A stretch of 63,057 nt of DNA from JABDGC01 sp964466595. GTDB lineage: Bacteria; Pseudomonadota; Gammaproteobacteria; DSM-16500. A program made the position numbers and the translations under genes. Each line of letters opens with the position of its first letter. Positions within the stretch are counted from its first letter, which is position 1. A model generated the notes under the pieces. It saw nothing but the letters and a program-made list of their open reading frames with translations. It did not search any database and had not been told where the DNA came from. Shown piece after piece: positions 36,201-43,837 of this stretch. Where the stretch lies: positions 1 through 63,057 of the forward strand of contig CAYXNR010000006.1 of assembly GCA_964466595.1 (NCBI GenBank), read 5' to 3'.

Positions 36201-39200
36201 GCTTTATAATGGCGAGCAGGATGTTCGAGAAAAAGAGGTGGTACAGCGAGCCGGTCAAAGTGGTATGGTTACTGTTTCGACAGCGATGCTGGGTCGCGGT
36301 ACGGATATTAAACCACAAGGCAAAACAGGAATTGCTTTGGGGCTCGCTGTCATCGATACTTTTATCGCTCCGGAACGTGATTTCGGTCAAACGACAGGAC
36401 GCACCGCACGTAATGGTGCAAGGGGTGAAACGCATCTCATTCTATCTGAGGATGATTTTGTAAAACATAACAAAGCTATCCCTTCTACAAAAGCAGAATT
36501 GAAAAAAGAAATTGAAAATATTCGCGCTGAATTGTCTAATGAAACGATGAAGGATAGAAAGCAGCGTCAATATTTTTCTGACGTCAAAGATCAGTTTTTT
36601 AATAACTATATTGCAACAAGCAAAAATATTAAAACAGTCGTGAAAGAAAGCTTACCACCTTTAGATAAAAAACAGCTAAAAAAGGACTGGAAAAATATTC
36701 AAAAAAATAATCATAGGCGCTGGGAAGCCTTTTTAAAAGCAATAGATCAAGAATGGAATAAATTAACCACTGAGCTTAGCAATCAACTTAATACAGATGC
36801 TAAGTTAAATGAGGATAAGCTTCTGAAGGAAAAGGTTGAAAGCCTGGCTAGTTTTGCAAATAAAGAATGGAAAAGCACCTGTAAAAGTATTAAAGCAGAT
36901 AGCACATCTATGCTTCAGGCATACCAGAGTCAGGCTCAAGCAAAAGATCCTGATTTTAAACCTAATCAACCTGATATCAAAATTGAGGCCTTTCAGGCTG
37001 AAGCCTTTATGAAAGTCCTGCCTAATCTACCAGAAGAACTTCCATTTTTAAACGATGATAGCAGCCTTGATCCTACTGCTTTTAATGAAGCTAGCGTTTA
37101 TCTAGAGCGCTCTAAAAACGCTAAGCCCGAAGAAGAACAAAAAGATGAACACATTAAAGAAAAGGAGGATAGAATAAATCAGATAAAAGTAGCTGCTTTC
37201 TTGCATGAAATAGAATATGTTTATCAAAACTTATTTCCTTCTAAACAACAGCAAGACTATCATTCGAAATTAATTAGCTGTTTAAATAAATTATTAAATG
37301 ACTACCATCGAGCCTATCACAGTCGAGATGGCATCTTAGCTCAAAATCATTGCCAAAGTTTAATAAAAAAACTGATGCAGGCTGTCGCCAGCCATCTTGC
37401 TGTTGATGAACTCTTAAAAGAAGCAATTTTTGAGGCCTATCAAGACCATCTTAGTAAACATCGCAGCGAAGGTAGTTATGTTAAAGATTTATTGCATGAT
37501 TTAGAGAGCTATCGCCAATTGGGCGCAATCCCGCAGAATGCTTCTTTAAACTCTGATCAATTTTTTGCTGTGGACCTAGATTTAAAAAAGAAATCTAAAA
37601 AGGATTTGGAAAAGGACTTGGAAAAGGAACCGAAAAAAGATTTGAAAAAGAATTTGAAAGAGACTGCTTGGGATTCCTGTTATAAATATGCCCAGTCGGA
37701 AATCAAAAAATATCGCTCTAGCTTAGCTGTGAATAAAACAGACCGCTTAGCCTTGTTAGATGAGTTAGCAAAGCTAATTGATAGTAATGCCAAAGGAAAA
37801 AACCTATCTGCGCTTATAATAGACCTGAATAACTATTCAATGAAAGTTTATGAAAGAGACTTGCAACACGATCAAAAACTTGGCAAATGGAATCCCCTCT
37901 ATAGAAATAGATCGGGAAGTCGTTTTCAAAAAATGGTGAGCAGTATTCATGATCAAGCCCTATCTTCTATTCTAGCCTGGCCAAAACTAGGCTTTAACTC
38001 TGATATTGAATTAACCCATTTAACTAAGTTACTCGAACATTTGCTTTTAAGAACTGAACTAACTCAAGATCCTGAGGTAAAGAAATTCGCAGAAGATGAA
38101 AATCTAAAAACTCAGCTTAAAATTTTACACTCAGAAACAAGAACCCTCTCTGAAAAACTGAAGGCCTTATTTCTAATTGATGAATGCCTAGAAGTCTACA
38201 AGAAACGCTTACCCCCTTCCTTATTTAAAAATTATTTCAATGATACTCATCATAAGATTCAAGATTTTATAAAAAATGAAAAACATCTAGAACAGCTCTC
38301 TCAAGATAAAGAAAGTGAAGAGAAAGAAAGAGAGGTTTATGTTGGTGGATTATTTGAGCTTCGTCAAAAAATTCAAGCGGGTTTACGTAGCTTTATTCAG
38401 CAAGGAGGGCTTAGTGAGGATGACTTGCAACGTTATCAGGCTCCTGCCCATGAGGATTCTCTTGTCCGCACTGTCTTATTGCTTATTCAAAATAGCCTTA
38501 AACAACAATTCCCAGACGCCACTGAAATTGATATCCGTGTAGACAATTTTCAAGGCAGCGATTTAGAGGTCATTGTTTCTTTTAAAAGAAAAGAACAAAT
38601 TCAGCGACTTGGCTTCAATATTAACTCCCTATCAAACAAGGCTTTTATAAGCTGCGACTGGCCAGTAATACTTCCTCTGAATGAAGAAGAAAAAGTGCAT
38701 GAGAGGTATCCTCGACCCACAAAACATGGTCAAGCTTATCTAAAGGGAAAAGATCTTACTGCTGGTAACATAGGACGAATTTTTGACACGCCAGACGAAA
38801 GTGAGATTACACCAGAATTCAGGAACTGGGCAAGAGCTCTCTTCAATGAAACAGGAATGCAGCAAGCAAGCAAGAAGAATTGGGGATTCGATATGATGAC
38901 ACTACAAATGTCTCTCTCTAAGCACACCAATAAACCTGTTCTCGATAAAACTGGCGAGCTCAGTGTTTGGCTAAAGGATGTTTTAAAAGATATTCCACCA
39001 GAAATACAAGCGATCATTGTTACTTATATAAAAGCAGTTTATTGGAAAGCGAACGAATTAACATTTGAAAACGGCGAGCTTCCACAGGAACTTGTCTTAG
39101 CTTTAGGCAATAAAACAATTAATAAAATTATGGAGAGTCATGGTGAACTGGAGGGTAAATCAAATTTGGTTGACGCCATGAGAACAGCTTTAAGGGAAGC

Positions 39201-41598
39201 ATTAAAAATTGAATTAAAACATCTCATTAAAGAAGCCGACTTAGAGAACCTTGAATCTTTTTTGGAATTTATAAATCCACTTTTCAACCATCAACGAAAC
39301 CATTTGACGATCTTGTCAGAGAAGATGGCAGAACTTGCCAAAGAGATAAAAAAGCCTGGCGCTGATCAGAAATTAGTACTACTTTATGAAGAAATAAAGC
39401 AAGCTAAAATAGCGCTTTTCTATGATCCGCTTGCTGATCATAGCGCTCTCATTGAAAAAATTATTCGAATGCAAGAGCAACCAGCACCTAAAAAATTCAA
39501 ACTTGGTTTATTTGGAAAATTCGACTCCTTAACTCAGAAGCCTAGCGTTAAGGCTCAAGAGGAAGAACCATTTTTTGCAAAAATGAGTGAAGACGGTAGA
39601 AAAAAGTTAAATTTAGTTTTAGCAGGTAAGGAACAGTCTAGTTTTATTTCACGCTATTTAAATAACGCCATTCTAAGCCCTCAATTAATAGCTTTAGGTG
39701 AGGAGATGAAGAAAGAAATGATTAAGATAGGCGGCATATTTTTAAAAGCGGCTAAGGATGATCCTCAATTTGAGGATAAGCAATTTGATTTTTCTCTTTA
39801 TCTTAAAGATTTTAATGAAGCTTTATTCGATGAGGACGGAAAATTTCCTCAAGAGCTAGAAAAGCTCTTACCCACAAAAACAGCTCAAGCTTTGGCTGCA
39901 TTTCTACAGAAATATTTTTCTACCATTAATGCTGCATCTTTCACCGATAAAGGTGAGCTACAACCTTGGATCATTCATCAAGTTGGCCAGCGTAACTTTG
40001 ATCGGCTCATTGAGCTACATGGAAAGGATCTTGTTTGCATGCAACTTGCAGGAGGTGTTAACATAGCACTCACAGAATTACTTGCACCGCCAAGCGGTGA
40101 AATAGCAAAGACTGCTAAAGATGAAGCTCATCTTGCTTTTGTAAAAATAGCAAATCAGCTCATTAATCTACAAACAAAAGCCACCATACCATTTTATAAA
40201 GCTTTGCGCGAATTGCAAGCTTTGACAAAACAACGTTTTACCGACGATCAACTTACAAGCGACATTGAAAATTGCTATTCAGCTTATAATTGCAAAAAAA
40301 ATGAACTTCACAATATGACTAAATTTGTTTTTGAAATGAATAATAAAATTTCGGAGTTCCAAGCAAGAATAGATGAGACCTATAGCAAGGCTATGATCAA
40401 AAACGAGGAACTAGTACCAGCAAAAGTCGCTAATCCTTCCCTTCATACTACAGAAGCCTCTCTCTCTAAAGAACAAGCTTTCACCTATAATAAACCAAAT
40501 AAATATGAACTCACCCTTACCAATCAAGATAATCAACAAACTCATATAACACTTCAGGAAAGCATCAAGGAAAATACAGTTGTTTCTCAGGTTACTAAAG
40601 TCACAGGTCAACTCAATACTACACTTCTCATGGCTAAGCTTGCTCAAAAATATTTCCCTGATCAAAGACAAGCTACTAAATTCTTTTCTGAGAAGATTAA
40701 GGAACTCAGAAATAAGTTTGGAAAAATCGATGAAAATGGTCTAACAACAATTTTAAAGGAAACTAATTTACTTGACCAAGATAGTGCTTCTCAACTTGCT
40801 GCTAATTTATTTAAAGCTTACCAGCAAGCCTCAGAGCAAGCTAAGCCTTATCAGGAAGGCTTCTCTCTTTCTCTCTTGTCGCTAAAAGACGATGTGCCTT
40901 TAAGTGAAGATGAAAAGCTAAAAGCCAAAAATACGAATACGCCTATCATGATTAAACAAGGCGGGAAATATCGCATCTATGGCAATTTAAATGGAGAATG
41001 GGAGGAAAAAGATATTACAAAGGAATTAGGAAATAACGTAGAAGTGAAAGACTGGCTCGAGAGCGCACCCTTTGTCAAAGACAAAGCAGTTAGACCAGAT
41101 AAAGATGATCCCTTCTTAAGGGATCATCTGCTTCACAAATTTTTAGCAAAATACCACACTATACCCCAAGATAATTATTACTTTCCCAGCGATGTTTACC
41201 TCCGTCTCGCTAAACATCATGTTGACACCTATCTTAAACTCTGCAATCAAAAACAAGATTCTTACGAAAACCTTGCTGAAGCGGACAAACCCCAAATCAT
41301 TATCAATCATCCCTGCTGGGATCCGCATTATGTAGAAGCTGTTATGCTTTATTGCAGCATGCTGCATTTACCAAAACCAAGCTATGATTCAAGTCCAGGT
41401 AAGGGTTGGCAGCTTGAAGATATTACACCACAAAAAGCAATTGCTTTTAGAAAATTTTATGAAGAAAGATATCCACAGCAAATTATAAAGAGCGTTCTAG
41501 AAGAAAAAGACGCACCACAAGAAGCAGGAAAAGCACAAGAAGCAGCTGCAGCTGCAGCTGCAACTCCAGCTCCAAGCCCACGCCGCTTCGGAGGCTAA
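27283..41598 (+). CDS. giant protein with central SecA-like helicase core, effector-like
   Basis: One uninterrupted frame of 4771 codons. Residues about 2535-3060 resemble the SecA motor. It has SEIRTGEGKGCITAL (Walker A-like, K2580), VATSNMELAARDLEEF, IIDEAD (D2674-E2675), SDGVQQF, a GLTGTLGSTSEI segment, and motif V/VI GRGTDI (3004-3009) and QTTGRTARNGARGE. SecA's Walker A threonine is glycine here. The N-terminal about 150 residues resemble a Ulp1-like protease with the nucleophile lost. Residues 873-910 are Gln/Glu coiled coil and 1780-1855 a Pro-Asp-Ala linker. Modules with the core TP[IL][LM]IK...YGD...W recur at about 390, 424, 500, 1106, 1529 and 4550. There is no signal peptide or membrane helix. 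Its stop interlocks with that of hemF (CTAA). It is probably a cytoplasmic or secreted host-interaction protein. Confidence 0.8.
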   Translation: MPEAAKALESQEGSHLAEQFFKRRLQKQAWLSKVDLSILLWACGIEKEVFIAYLNPSLGQALIDIKRNNPATEPIGLLLNKNDDKNPHWVEAVIKVDPNKTVTASLKDSIALNPHEAERLGIELKRALKEAYPEPEYTITEPQITGEPKQTQSKYWSTGYQALRNVVHDYKMFERKNDELQKLEQIPMGDLDKLHDFCYRTILENISLTEENIKQAGLEDDCWTEEKHSGDKLTPEYISSYLNHLRLKPNRASPLSLAELKTENEIEIQAAALVREYLDDIFPLYRNAETLTLDFEKIFNEKDDENTQKAKIQALIKALNTLEDVTQLDLRNIGAVPNPDYFISEMNWLIKPYSIKIQHAENCDLTLIATEGPYEEIAGNTLQNARDTNTPLLIKMKNEQPLDIIKNVDDLKDLDDRLATAEQNNTPLLIRMKPQNGEGMVYIYGDSGNGIWQWTSIPVFLLIKAQIDALFDYDGDQITLQHDDEKIKAAAGSLKKGHASIDHRFFVYGDPGNHNWGFNEVLPRPENRDSLLVSFAKGKELELKSGDEDFTPSLLTTIQASHSTAEHPLARSFQSIEARNKLNRDLQINIDPAEDPWIQLWKKRLHDPLAFCNTDQYVQRRISFGIGNHDYADLVNGVARMSGNYLHGMFRFLKANQELFEARPDDFPYRSFSLGEPKITLENLSKPEKGGLDPEEYARANSDYLSALIDELKTATYFPFKTIELNLNYFRPQDFNKIIELIQLTTNHPQLEKIKIVEHHNMKLEPAYFTLEQYELLAKTMNEHKTKCTIDIRINLEFLKKNNPTLLKAHYATLSIPARNLRESKAEKIKKLAAQALPVKDQLDEKAALAGDEKNVRAYKLANFKMNLNTDRNDQEEIQEQEEVQQQAEIQIQQEVQQEIQVQEQIQNDINVLSLADLDEKTIDRLTINKGEYLQDAGKQSTTLAMKLAPHLFKEKEYKDQLFWNKHLSYHQPDPDPNLPPDPNDLQNRSLPHSVQAITLAAFEKMRSVPQHFYSGINIDNLPLGFFVSQSEKGLVLRYKETELIPNRNHSPLTPSLSSRQDISELSWLGNLTTFIPHARDELVLKSDLVNTDELEEKLKDQARENRTPILIKTTANEFFVYGDPQDDNNWTFKKVEDAKVQDAKLKELFEDKDIETLSRDDPRFSDSLLQILKENHAQTYSDIEIASCLLNPNGGKPDVDNASYEILIKIMNGTNHVLSQKIQAKHQWCLSPPDGVFKNPKTFYTLLDLIYDQGCEALELLLDRLKQLHTQDKLLYESFQKAFIDDQYSIRDLLLPENLVCLQELSTLTDDTQKNWWKDLLAQQKTVVSQIDFAELFRGFQHFLTKFPAGYPLPTTCPLLGEGSENMLVGLDRLLAILSKVPSSHLEDQLGNLNGLSFDQEGAWYAARWNNFHYFHPAMNLRADLLKPQFEKEFLGRAELSYQVNYSHLKSLALSNQAKEACKADRMDLAYAASLFHRHLGGVSRLRNPYQEYVDLINTLNGNDLLLMGNIENTEQISSEILAEAKKNKTPILIKQNDGQLRLYCDPEGKGEWSFSPVIANSKHLKDLPFHEKILKSRDPLFTAPVLAALRKKHPDFQMNALQPRIFTLILPLLALSTTGERGCEKSLEYESLVQTLRDAQIEDSNKLEAILEDLVKTVEHWQTKPRLDELAATIKLLHKQTMDPKHVKDLKDLLKRAKTLKKQVEKKLPREADKITYKPHLDMIQYLDLIIEEINLQLAKRILTDDIKLKELNNLLDDLSKVIKADFKAEPANHPPIPDVVAAPNVVPAPDAAAPDAAAALPDAAAAAAAPDAAVPDAAPDAAAPDAAAPDAAAPDDEKKEEEKEEEKEAAVKPLPPQLSGLELISATVSKYSLKALALWNKHPIPIQATNFLQLYQAFHQLDQANIQYLLKIAATLKEPYEAEKADRLVESLKKLKESKEPVYLEAIRILSAIQLPSDLKDVGKQLEALPNLDNLLEAIKKIQEQDLSPEEVFSNLAESLNKCRFSLKEDFEASKLNLSKALSEEIMKANKELEKYGMEALDPEELLNKNADGIQEILNKIVADQNYTKAVKDNFIYPQIIKKLKGILFAQLTHHVDEFPALQVLRNPGFYPDPYPDKGHSEDQYTGAGSYCVKLREFSAELTPLFATLTDFHKKWPKFSIDFLINSPCRTLFNPQQIKDLMLAIKDLNSPSVPYSILEAIFSKKSYALKIDEALLANIINVIKLDIKLANFSLTERAQFIELITQMTDLDRVNDLVSFFEKNKAQPALLSSCLQLFIEHNKENSKNKEPALRTENDKALLEKINLLVEFDEKDISLETKIQLITQLHSKPQEFQSLIAKLPPNNRESFITIIVHSYLSSEENLKLFNDETIDKLKNLITDYPDFIPNLIKLYQETPYPSAYKLKAILENPSPDNLKQWLANYEFDPPGFRAEPKNEYAQFDTSTIADRIDQIQDVGRSGQKLFSSKRHSLAEDFYYVNGIGRQFSPSLVPDLKVAVKNLSKQQIRDLIGKYRSYMSDTNQTPEFRHQAKLEFAALLREVMYRSTGKFPYSTQMLSLLNVISHGGNIFSEIRTGEGKGCITALFAAMKWAEDGAVDVATSNMELAARDLEEFKGFYDYLGIPTALIKAGSDPSAYQQNGINYSDVPELANFQQKMELMHKKLPKKVSCIIDEADFTALDNTSQFRFAIQLEVGADPYTNPHEWVYPLILDFVRRKEFLTNLVDKKVDVHDLKVFLKQHPFMKSHHSYLKKLNSFSPALLDKWIDSAYIATQLVKDKDYAIRPATLMRYGEEKQVQIAMVKANGRVNPNSSFSDGVQQFLHTLLNEEQAKNKQAQALPFPIDPEKTYLAARSAKNFIDYYLKKGSVVGLTGTLGSTSEIKELSDNYKLKFFRIPPHRVLCRINHEPVLAYRRQQALVWRGKESAEAAHFRAILKQAKACQRSGQPLLIICDGVESSEKLHAYLAKKLKPLQLYNGEQDVREKEVVQRAGQSGMVTVSTAMLGRGTDIKPQGKTGIALGLAVIDTFIAPERDFGQTTGRTARNGARGETHLILSEDDFVKHNKAIPSTKAELKKEIENIRAELSNETMKDRKQRQYFSDVKDQFFNNYIATSKNIKTVVKESLPPLDKKQLKKDWKNIQKNNHRRWEAFLKAIDQEWNKLTTELSNQLNTDAKLNEDKLLKEKVESLASFANKEWKSTCKSIKADSTSMLQAYQSQAQAKDPDFKPNQPDIKIEAFQAEAFMKVLPNLPEELPFLNDDSSLDPTAFNEASVYLERSKNAKPEEEQKDEHIKEKEDRINQIKVAAFLHEIEYVYQNLFPSKQQQDYHSKLISCLNKLLNDYHRAYHSRDGILAQNHCQSLIKKLMQAVASHLAVDELLKEAIFEAYQDHLSKHRSEGSYVKDLLHDLESYRQLGAIPQNASLNSDQFFAVDLDLKKKSKKDLEKDLEKEPKKDLKKNLKETAWDSCYKYAQSEIKKYRSSLAVNKTDRLALLDELAKLIDSNAKGKNLSALIIDLNNYSMKVYERDLQHDQKLGKWNPLYRNRSGSRFQKMVSSIHDQALSSILAWPKLGFNSDIELTHLTKLLEHLLLRTELTQDPEVKKFAEDENLKTQLKILHSETRTLSEKLKALFLIDECLEVYKKRLPPSLFKNYFNDTHHKIQDFIKNEKHLEQLSQDKESEEKEREVYVGGLFELRQKIQAGLRSFIQQGGLSEDDLQRYQAPAHEDSLVRTVLLLIQNSLKQQFPDATEIDIRVDNFQGSDLEVIVSFKRKEQIQRLGFNINSLSNKAFISCDWPVILPLNEEEKVHERYPRPTKHGQAYLKGKDLTAGNIGRIFDTPDESEITPEFRNWARALFNETGMQQASKKNWGFDMMTLQMSLSKHTNKPVLDKTGELSVWLKDVLKDIPPEIQAIIVTYIKAVYWKANELTFENGELPQELVLALGNKTINKIMESHGELEGKSNLVDAMRTALREALKIELKHLIKEADLENLESFLEFINPLFNHQRNHLTILSEKMAELAKEIKKPGADQKLVLLYEEIKQAKIALFYDPLADHSALIEKIIRMQEQPAPKKFKLGLFGKFDSLTQKPSVKAQEEEPFFAKMSEDGRKKLNLVLAGKEQSSFISRYLNNAILSPQLIALGEEMKKEMIKIGGIFLKAAKDDPQFEDKQFDFSLYLKDFNEALFDEDGKFPQELEKLLPTKTAQALAAFLQKYFSTINAASFTDKGELQPWIIHQVGQRNFDRLIELHGKDLVCMQLAGGVNIALTELLAPPSGEIAKTAKDEAHLAFVKIANQLINLQTKATIPFYKALRELQALTKQRFTDDQLTSDIENCYSAYNCKKNELHNMTKFVFEMNNKISEFQARIDETYSKAMIKNEELVPAKVANPSLHTTEASLSKEQAFTYNKPNKYELTLTNQDNQQTHITLQESIKENTVVSQVTKVTGQLNTTLLMAKLAQKYFPDQRQATKFFSEKIKELRNKFGKIDENGLTTILKETNLLDQDSASQLAANLFKAYQQASEQAKPYQEGFSLSLLSLKDDVPLSEDEKLKAKNTNTPIMIKQGGKYRIYGNLNGEWEEKDITKELGNNVEVKDWLESAPFVKDKAVRPDKDDPFLRDHLLHKFLAKYHTIPQDNYYFPSDVYLRLAKHHVDTYLKLCNQKQDSYENLAEADKPQIIINHPCWDPHYVEAVMLYCSMLHLPKPSYDSSPGKGWQLEDITPQKAIAFRKFYEERYPQQIIKSVLEEKDAPQEAGKAQEAAAAAAATPAPSPRRFGG

Positions 41599-42554
41599 GT
41601 TCCAACAAAATCCAACCATTCCCTCGGCTTCAAATAAAACTCATACAACTCCGCCTCCCGACTACCCTGCTCCGGCTGCCAGTTATATTGCCAATTCACC
41701 ACAGGCGGTAAAGACATTAAAATAGATTCTGTACGTCCCTTCGATTGCAAGCCAAATAAAGTGCCCCGATCATAAAGTAAATTAAACTCCACATAACGCC
41801 CCCGCCGATAAGCCTGAAACTGACGCTCTCGCTCGGTATAAGGCTGCGATTTGCGACGGGCGAGAAGGGGTTGATAGGCCAAAATAAAATGCTCACCCAC
41901 ACTTTTCATAAAAGCAAAACAACGCTCAAAGGACCACTCTGGATTTTGCAAATGATTCAGATCATCAAAAAAAATACCGCCTATCCCCCGCGGTTCTTCT
42001 CGATGCTTTAAATAAAAATACTCATCACACCAACGCTTATAGCGTGGATAAATTCCCTCTCCAAAGGGCTCGCAAGCCGCTTTTGCCTGTTGATGCCAAT
42101 GAATACAATCTTCTTGAAAGCCATAATAGGGCGTTAAATCAAGACCGCCGCCAAACCACCAATGCGGCGCTTGATGCTCTTGCTCGACCTGAATAAAACG
42201 AACATTCGCATGAGTCGTCGGAACATAGGGATTGCGCGGATGAATGACGACAGACACACCCAAGGCCTGAAATTTTGTTATCTTGAGCTGGGGACGAGTT
42301 TGGGTTGCTGCTAGAGGTAATTGACTGCCCTCTACTGCAGAAAAATTCACGCCGGCTTTTTCAATGATTGCACCACCGCTTAAAGTGCGCGTCAGGCCAC
42401 CGCCGCCACTGGGATGCTCCCAGGCATCTTCTTGAAATTGAGCACCGACCTCTTCTTTTTCAATAAACTGACAAATGCGCTTCTGCAGATCTCGAAGATA
42501 AGCAGAAATAGATGAAAGTGTAGAATCGGAATGAAGCCTGTCGCTGATACTCAT
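41595..42554 (-). CDS. hemF: oxygen-dependent coproporphyrinogen III oxidase
   Basis: 319 residues with the HemF hallmarks WEHPSGGGGLTRTLSGGAI, APHWWFGGGLDLTPYY, and a FNLLYDRGTLFGLQ near the end. It converts coproporphyrinogen III to protoporphyrinogen IX using molecular oxygen, in the cytoplasm. It starts three bases after the cydX stop and its ribosome site lies inside the cydX end, so it is part of the cydABX transcript. This links haem synthesis to the haem-rich bd oxidase. The C-terminus converges on the giant gene. Confidence 0.96.
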   Translation of the reverse strand: MSISDRLHSDSTLSSISAYLRDLQKRICQFIEKEEVGAQFQEDAWEHPSGGGGLTRTLSGGAIIEKAGVNFSAVEGSQLPLAATQTRPQLKITKFQALGVSVVIHPRNPYVPTTHANVRFIQVEQEHQAPHWWFGGGLDLTPYYGFQEDCIHWHQQAKAACEPFGEGIYPRYKRWCDEYFYLKHREEPRGIGGIFFDDLNHLQNPEWSFERCFAFMKSVGEHFILAYQPLLARRKSQPYTERERQFQAYRRGRYVEFNLLYDRGTLFGLQSKGRTESILMSLPPVVNWQYNWQPEQGSREAELYEFYLKPREWLDFVGT

Positions 42555-42557
42555 TTT

Positions 42558-42665
42558 TTAAAACCCATCCTCGCCATCTGCATGCTCTAATTCTAATAAA
42601 AGCGCGTTTAAAATAGCAAAACAACAAGCAAAGGCCGCGCCTAAAATCCAGGCAAAATACCACAT
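42558..42665 (-). CDS. cydX: cytochrome bd oxidase small subunit CydX
   Basis: 35 residues starting MWYFAWILGAAFACCFAILN, near-identical in its first nine residues to CydX (YbgT). A single membrane helix is followed by an acidic tail ending GEDGF. CydX stabilises the haem centres of the bd oxidase. CAGGAG precedes the ATG at 42665. It lies between cydB and hemF, exactly where family neighbours carry it. It is too short for usual ORF cut-offs. Confidence 0.95.
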   Translation of the reverse strand: MWYFAWILGAAFACCFAILNALLLELEHADGEDGF

Positions 42666-42680
42666 AAAGAACTCCTGTAT

Positions 42681-43814
42681 TTAGTGATCTTCTTTACTAA
42701 CTTCCTGAGCCGTCACCTTCCCTCGCAGCACATAATAAACCCAAGAGGTATATAACACAATCAAGGGGACAAAGATCAAAACCACAAGCAACATCACAGA
42801 CAAGGTCAGTTGCGTTGAGGAAGCATCCCAAAGCAATAAACTAGCAGCCGGCTCAGAGGAGGAAGGGATAATAAAAGGAAACATACTGAGACCAACGCTT
42901 GAAATAATCCCTATTATACTCAAGGCACTACATACAAAAGCTAGTTTTAAGGCTTGCACCTGTGCGCTTAAAATAACAAGCAAGGGACTGAGGAGGCCTA
43001 AGCTAGGAGCTATCAGAATAAGGGGATAAAGCGAATAATTATGCAGCCAGGCCCCGAGCTCTTTTACCACCTCTTTATGTAAGGGATTGGCAAAACCCTG
43101 CGGCGAAACAAAGGAAGTCAGGGTATAACCCTTCACCTGATAAGCTAGCCAATAACTACCGCCGGCAAATAAAAGAATTAAAATGGCAGCAGACCATTTT
43201 GCATAATGCAAGGCACGTGGGGCAAGCGGCGCCTCTGTTTTAATTGCAAGATAAATACCACCATGCATCACAAGCATGACCAGACTGGTGAAAGCACACC
43301 AGCCAGCAAAGGGATTAAATAAATCCCAAAAACTGCCCTCATAGCTTATGCGCAATTGTTCGTCAAAATGAAAAGGCAGCCCTTGCATCACATTGCCGAT
43401 TAAAAAACCAAAAATCAGTGAAGGAAAAAGTCCACCTATAAAAATTGCTCTATCCCAAACGCTTCGCCACAGAGAATTTTTTAATTTATTACGATATTTA
43501 AAACTAACAGGCCGTGAAATCCCCAAGGTGAGTAAGAGCAGTAAAATAATAAAATAAAATACCGAGAAGCTCACTGCATAAACCAAGGGCCAGGCAGCAA
43601 AAATAGAACCGGCAGCGGCAATAATCCACACTTGATTGCCTTCCCAAATGGGTCTGATGGTGCTGAGCACCACCTCGCGTTCTAAATCAGTTTTAGCCAC
43701 CACAGGAAAAAGCACAGCCAAACCCAAATCGAAACCATCGGTAATTGCAAAACCGATTAATAAAATACCTAATAAGAGCCACCAAATCAGTCTTAATGTT
43801 TCAAGATCAAGCAT
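42681..43814 (-). CDS. cydB: cytochrome bd ubiquinol oxidase subunit II
   Basis: 377 residues with nine or so helices, starting with LRLIWWLLLGILLIGFAITDGFDLG and continuing IWEGNQVWIIAAAGSIFAAWP, both classic CydB segments. It is the structural partner of CydA in the inner membrane. It lies 23 bases after cydA and 15 bases before cydX in one operon. The length is normal. Confidence 0.96.
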   Translation of the reverse strand: MLDLETLRLIWWLLLGILLIGFAITDGFDLGLAVLFPVVAKTDLEREVVLSTIRPIWEGNQVWIIAAAGSIFAAWPLVYAVSFSVFYFIILLLLLTLGISRPVSFKYRNKLKNSLWRSVWDRAIFIGGLFPSLIFGFLIGNVMQGLPFHFDEQLRISYEGSFWDLFNPFAGWCAFTSLVMLVMHGGIYLAIKTEAPLAPRALHYAKWSAAILILLFAGGSYWLAYQVKGYTLTSFVSPQGFANPLHKEVVKELGAWLHNYSLYPLILIAPSLGLLSPLLVILSAQVQALKLAFVCSALSIIGIISSVGLSMFPFIIPSSSEPAASLLLWDASSTQLTLSVMLLVVLIFVPLIVLYTSWVYYVLRGKVTAQEVSKEDH

Positions 43815-43837
43815 CGCTATTCTCCTTAGGAAGGCGA

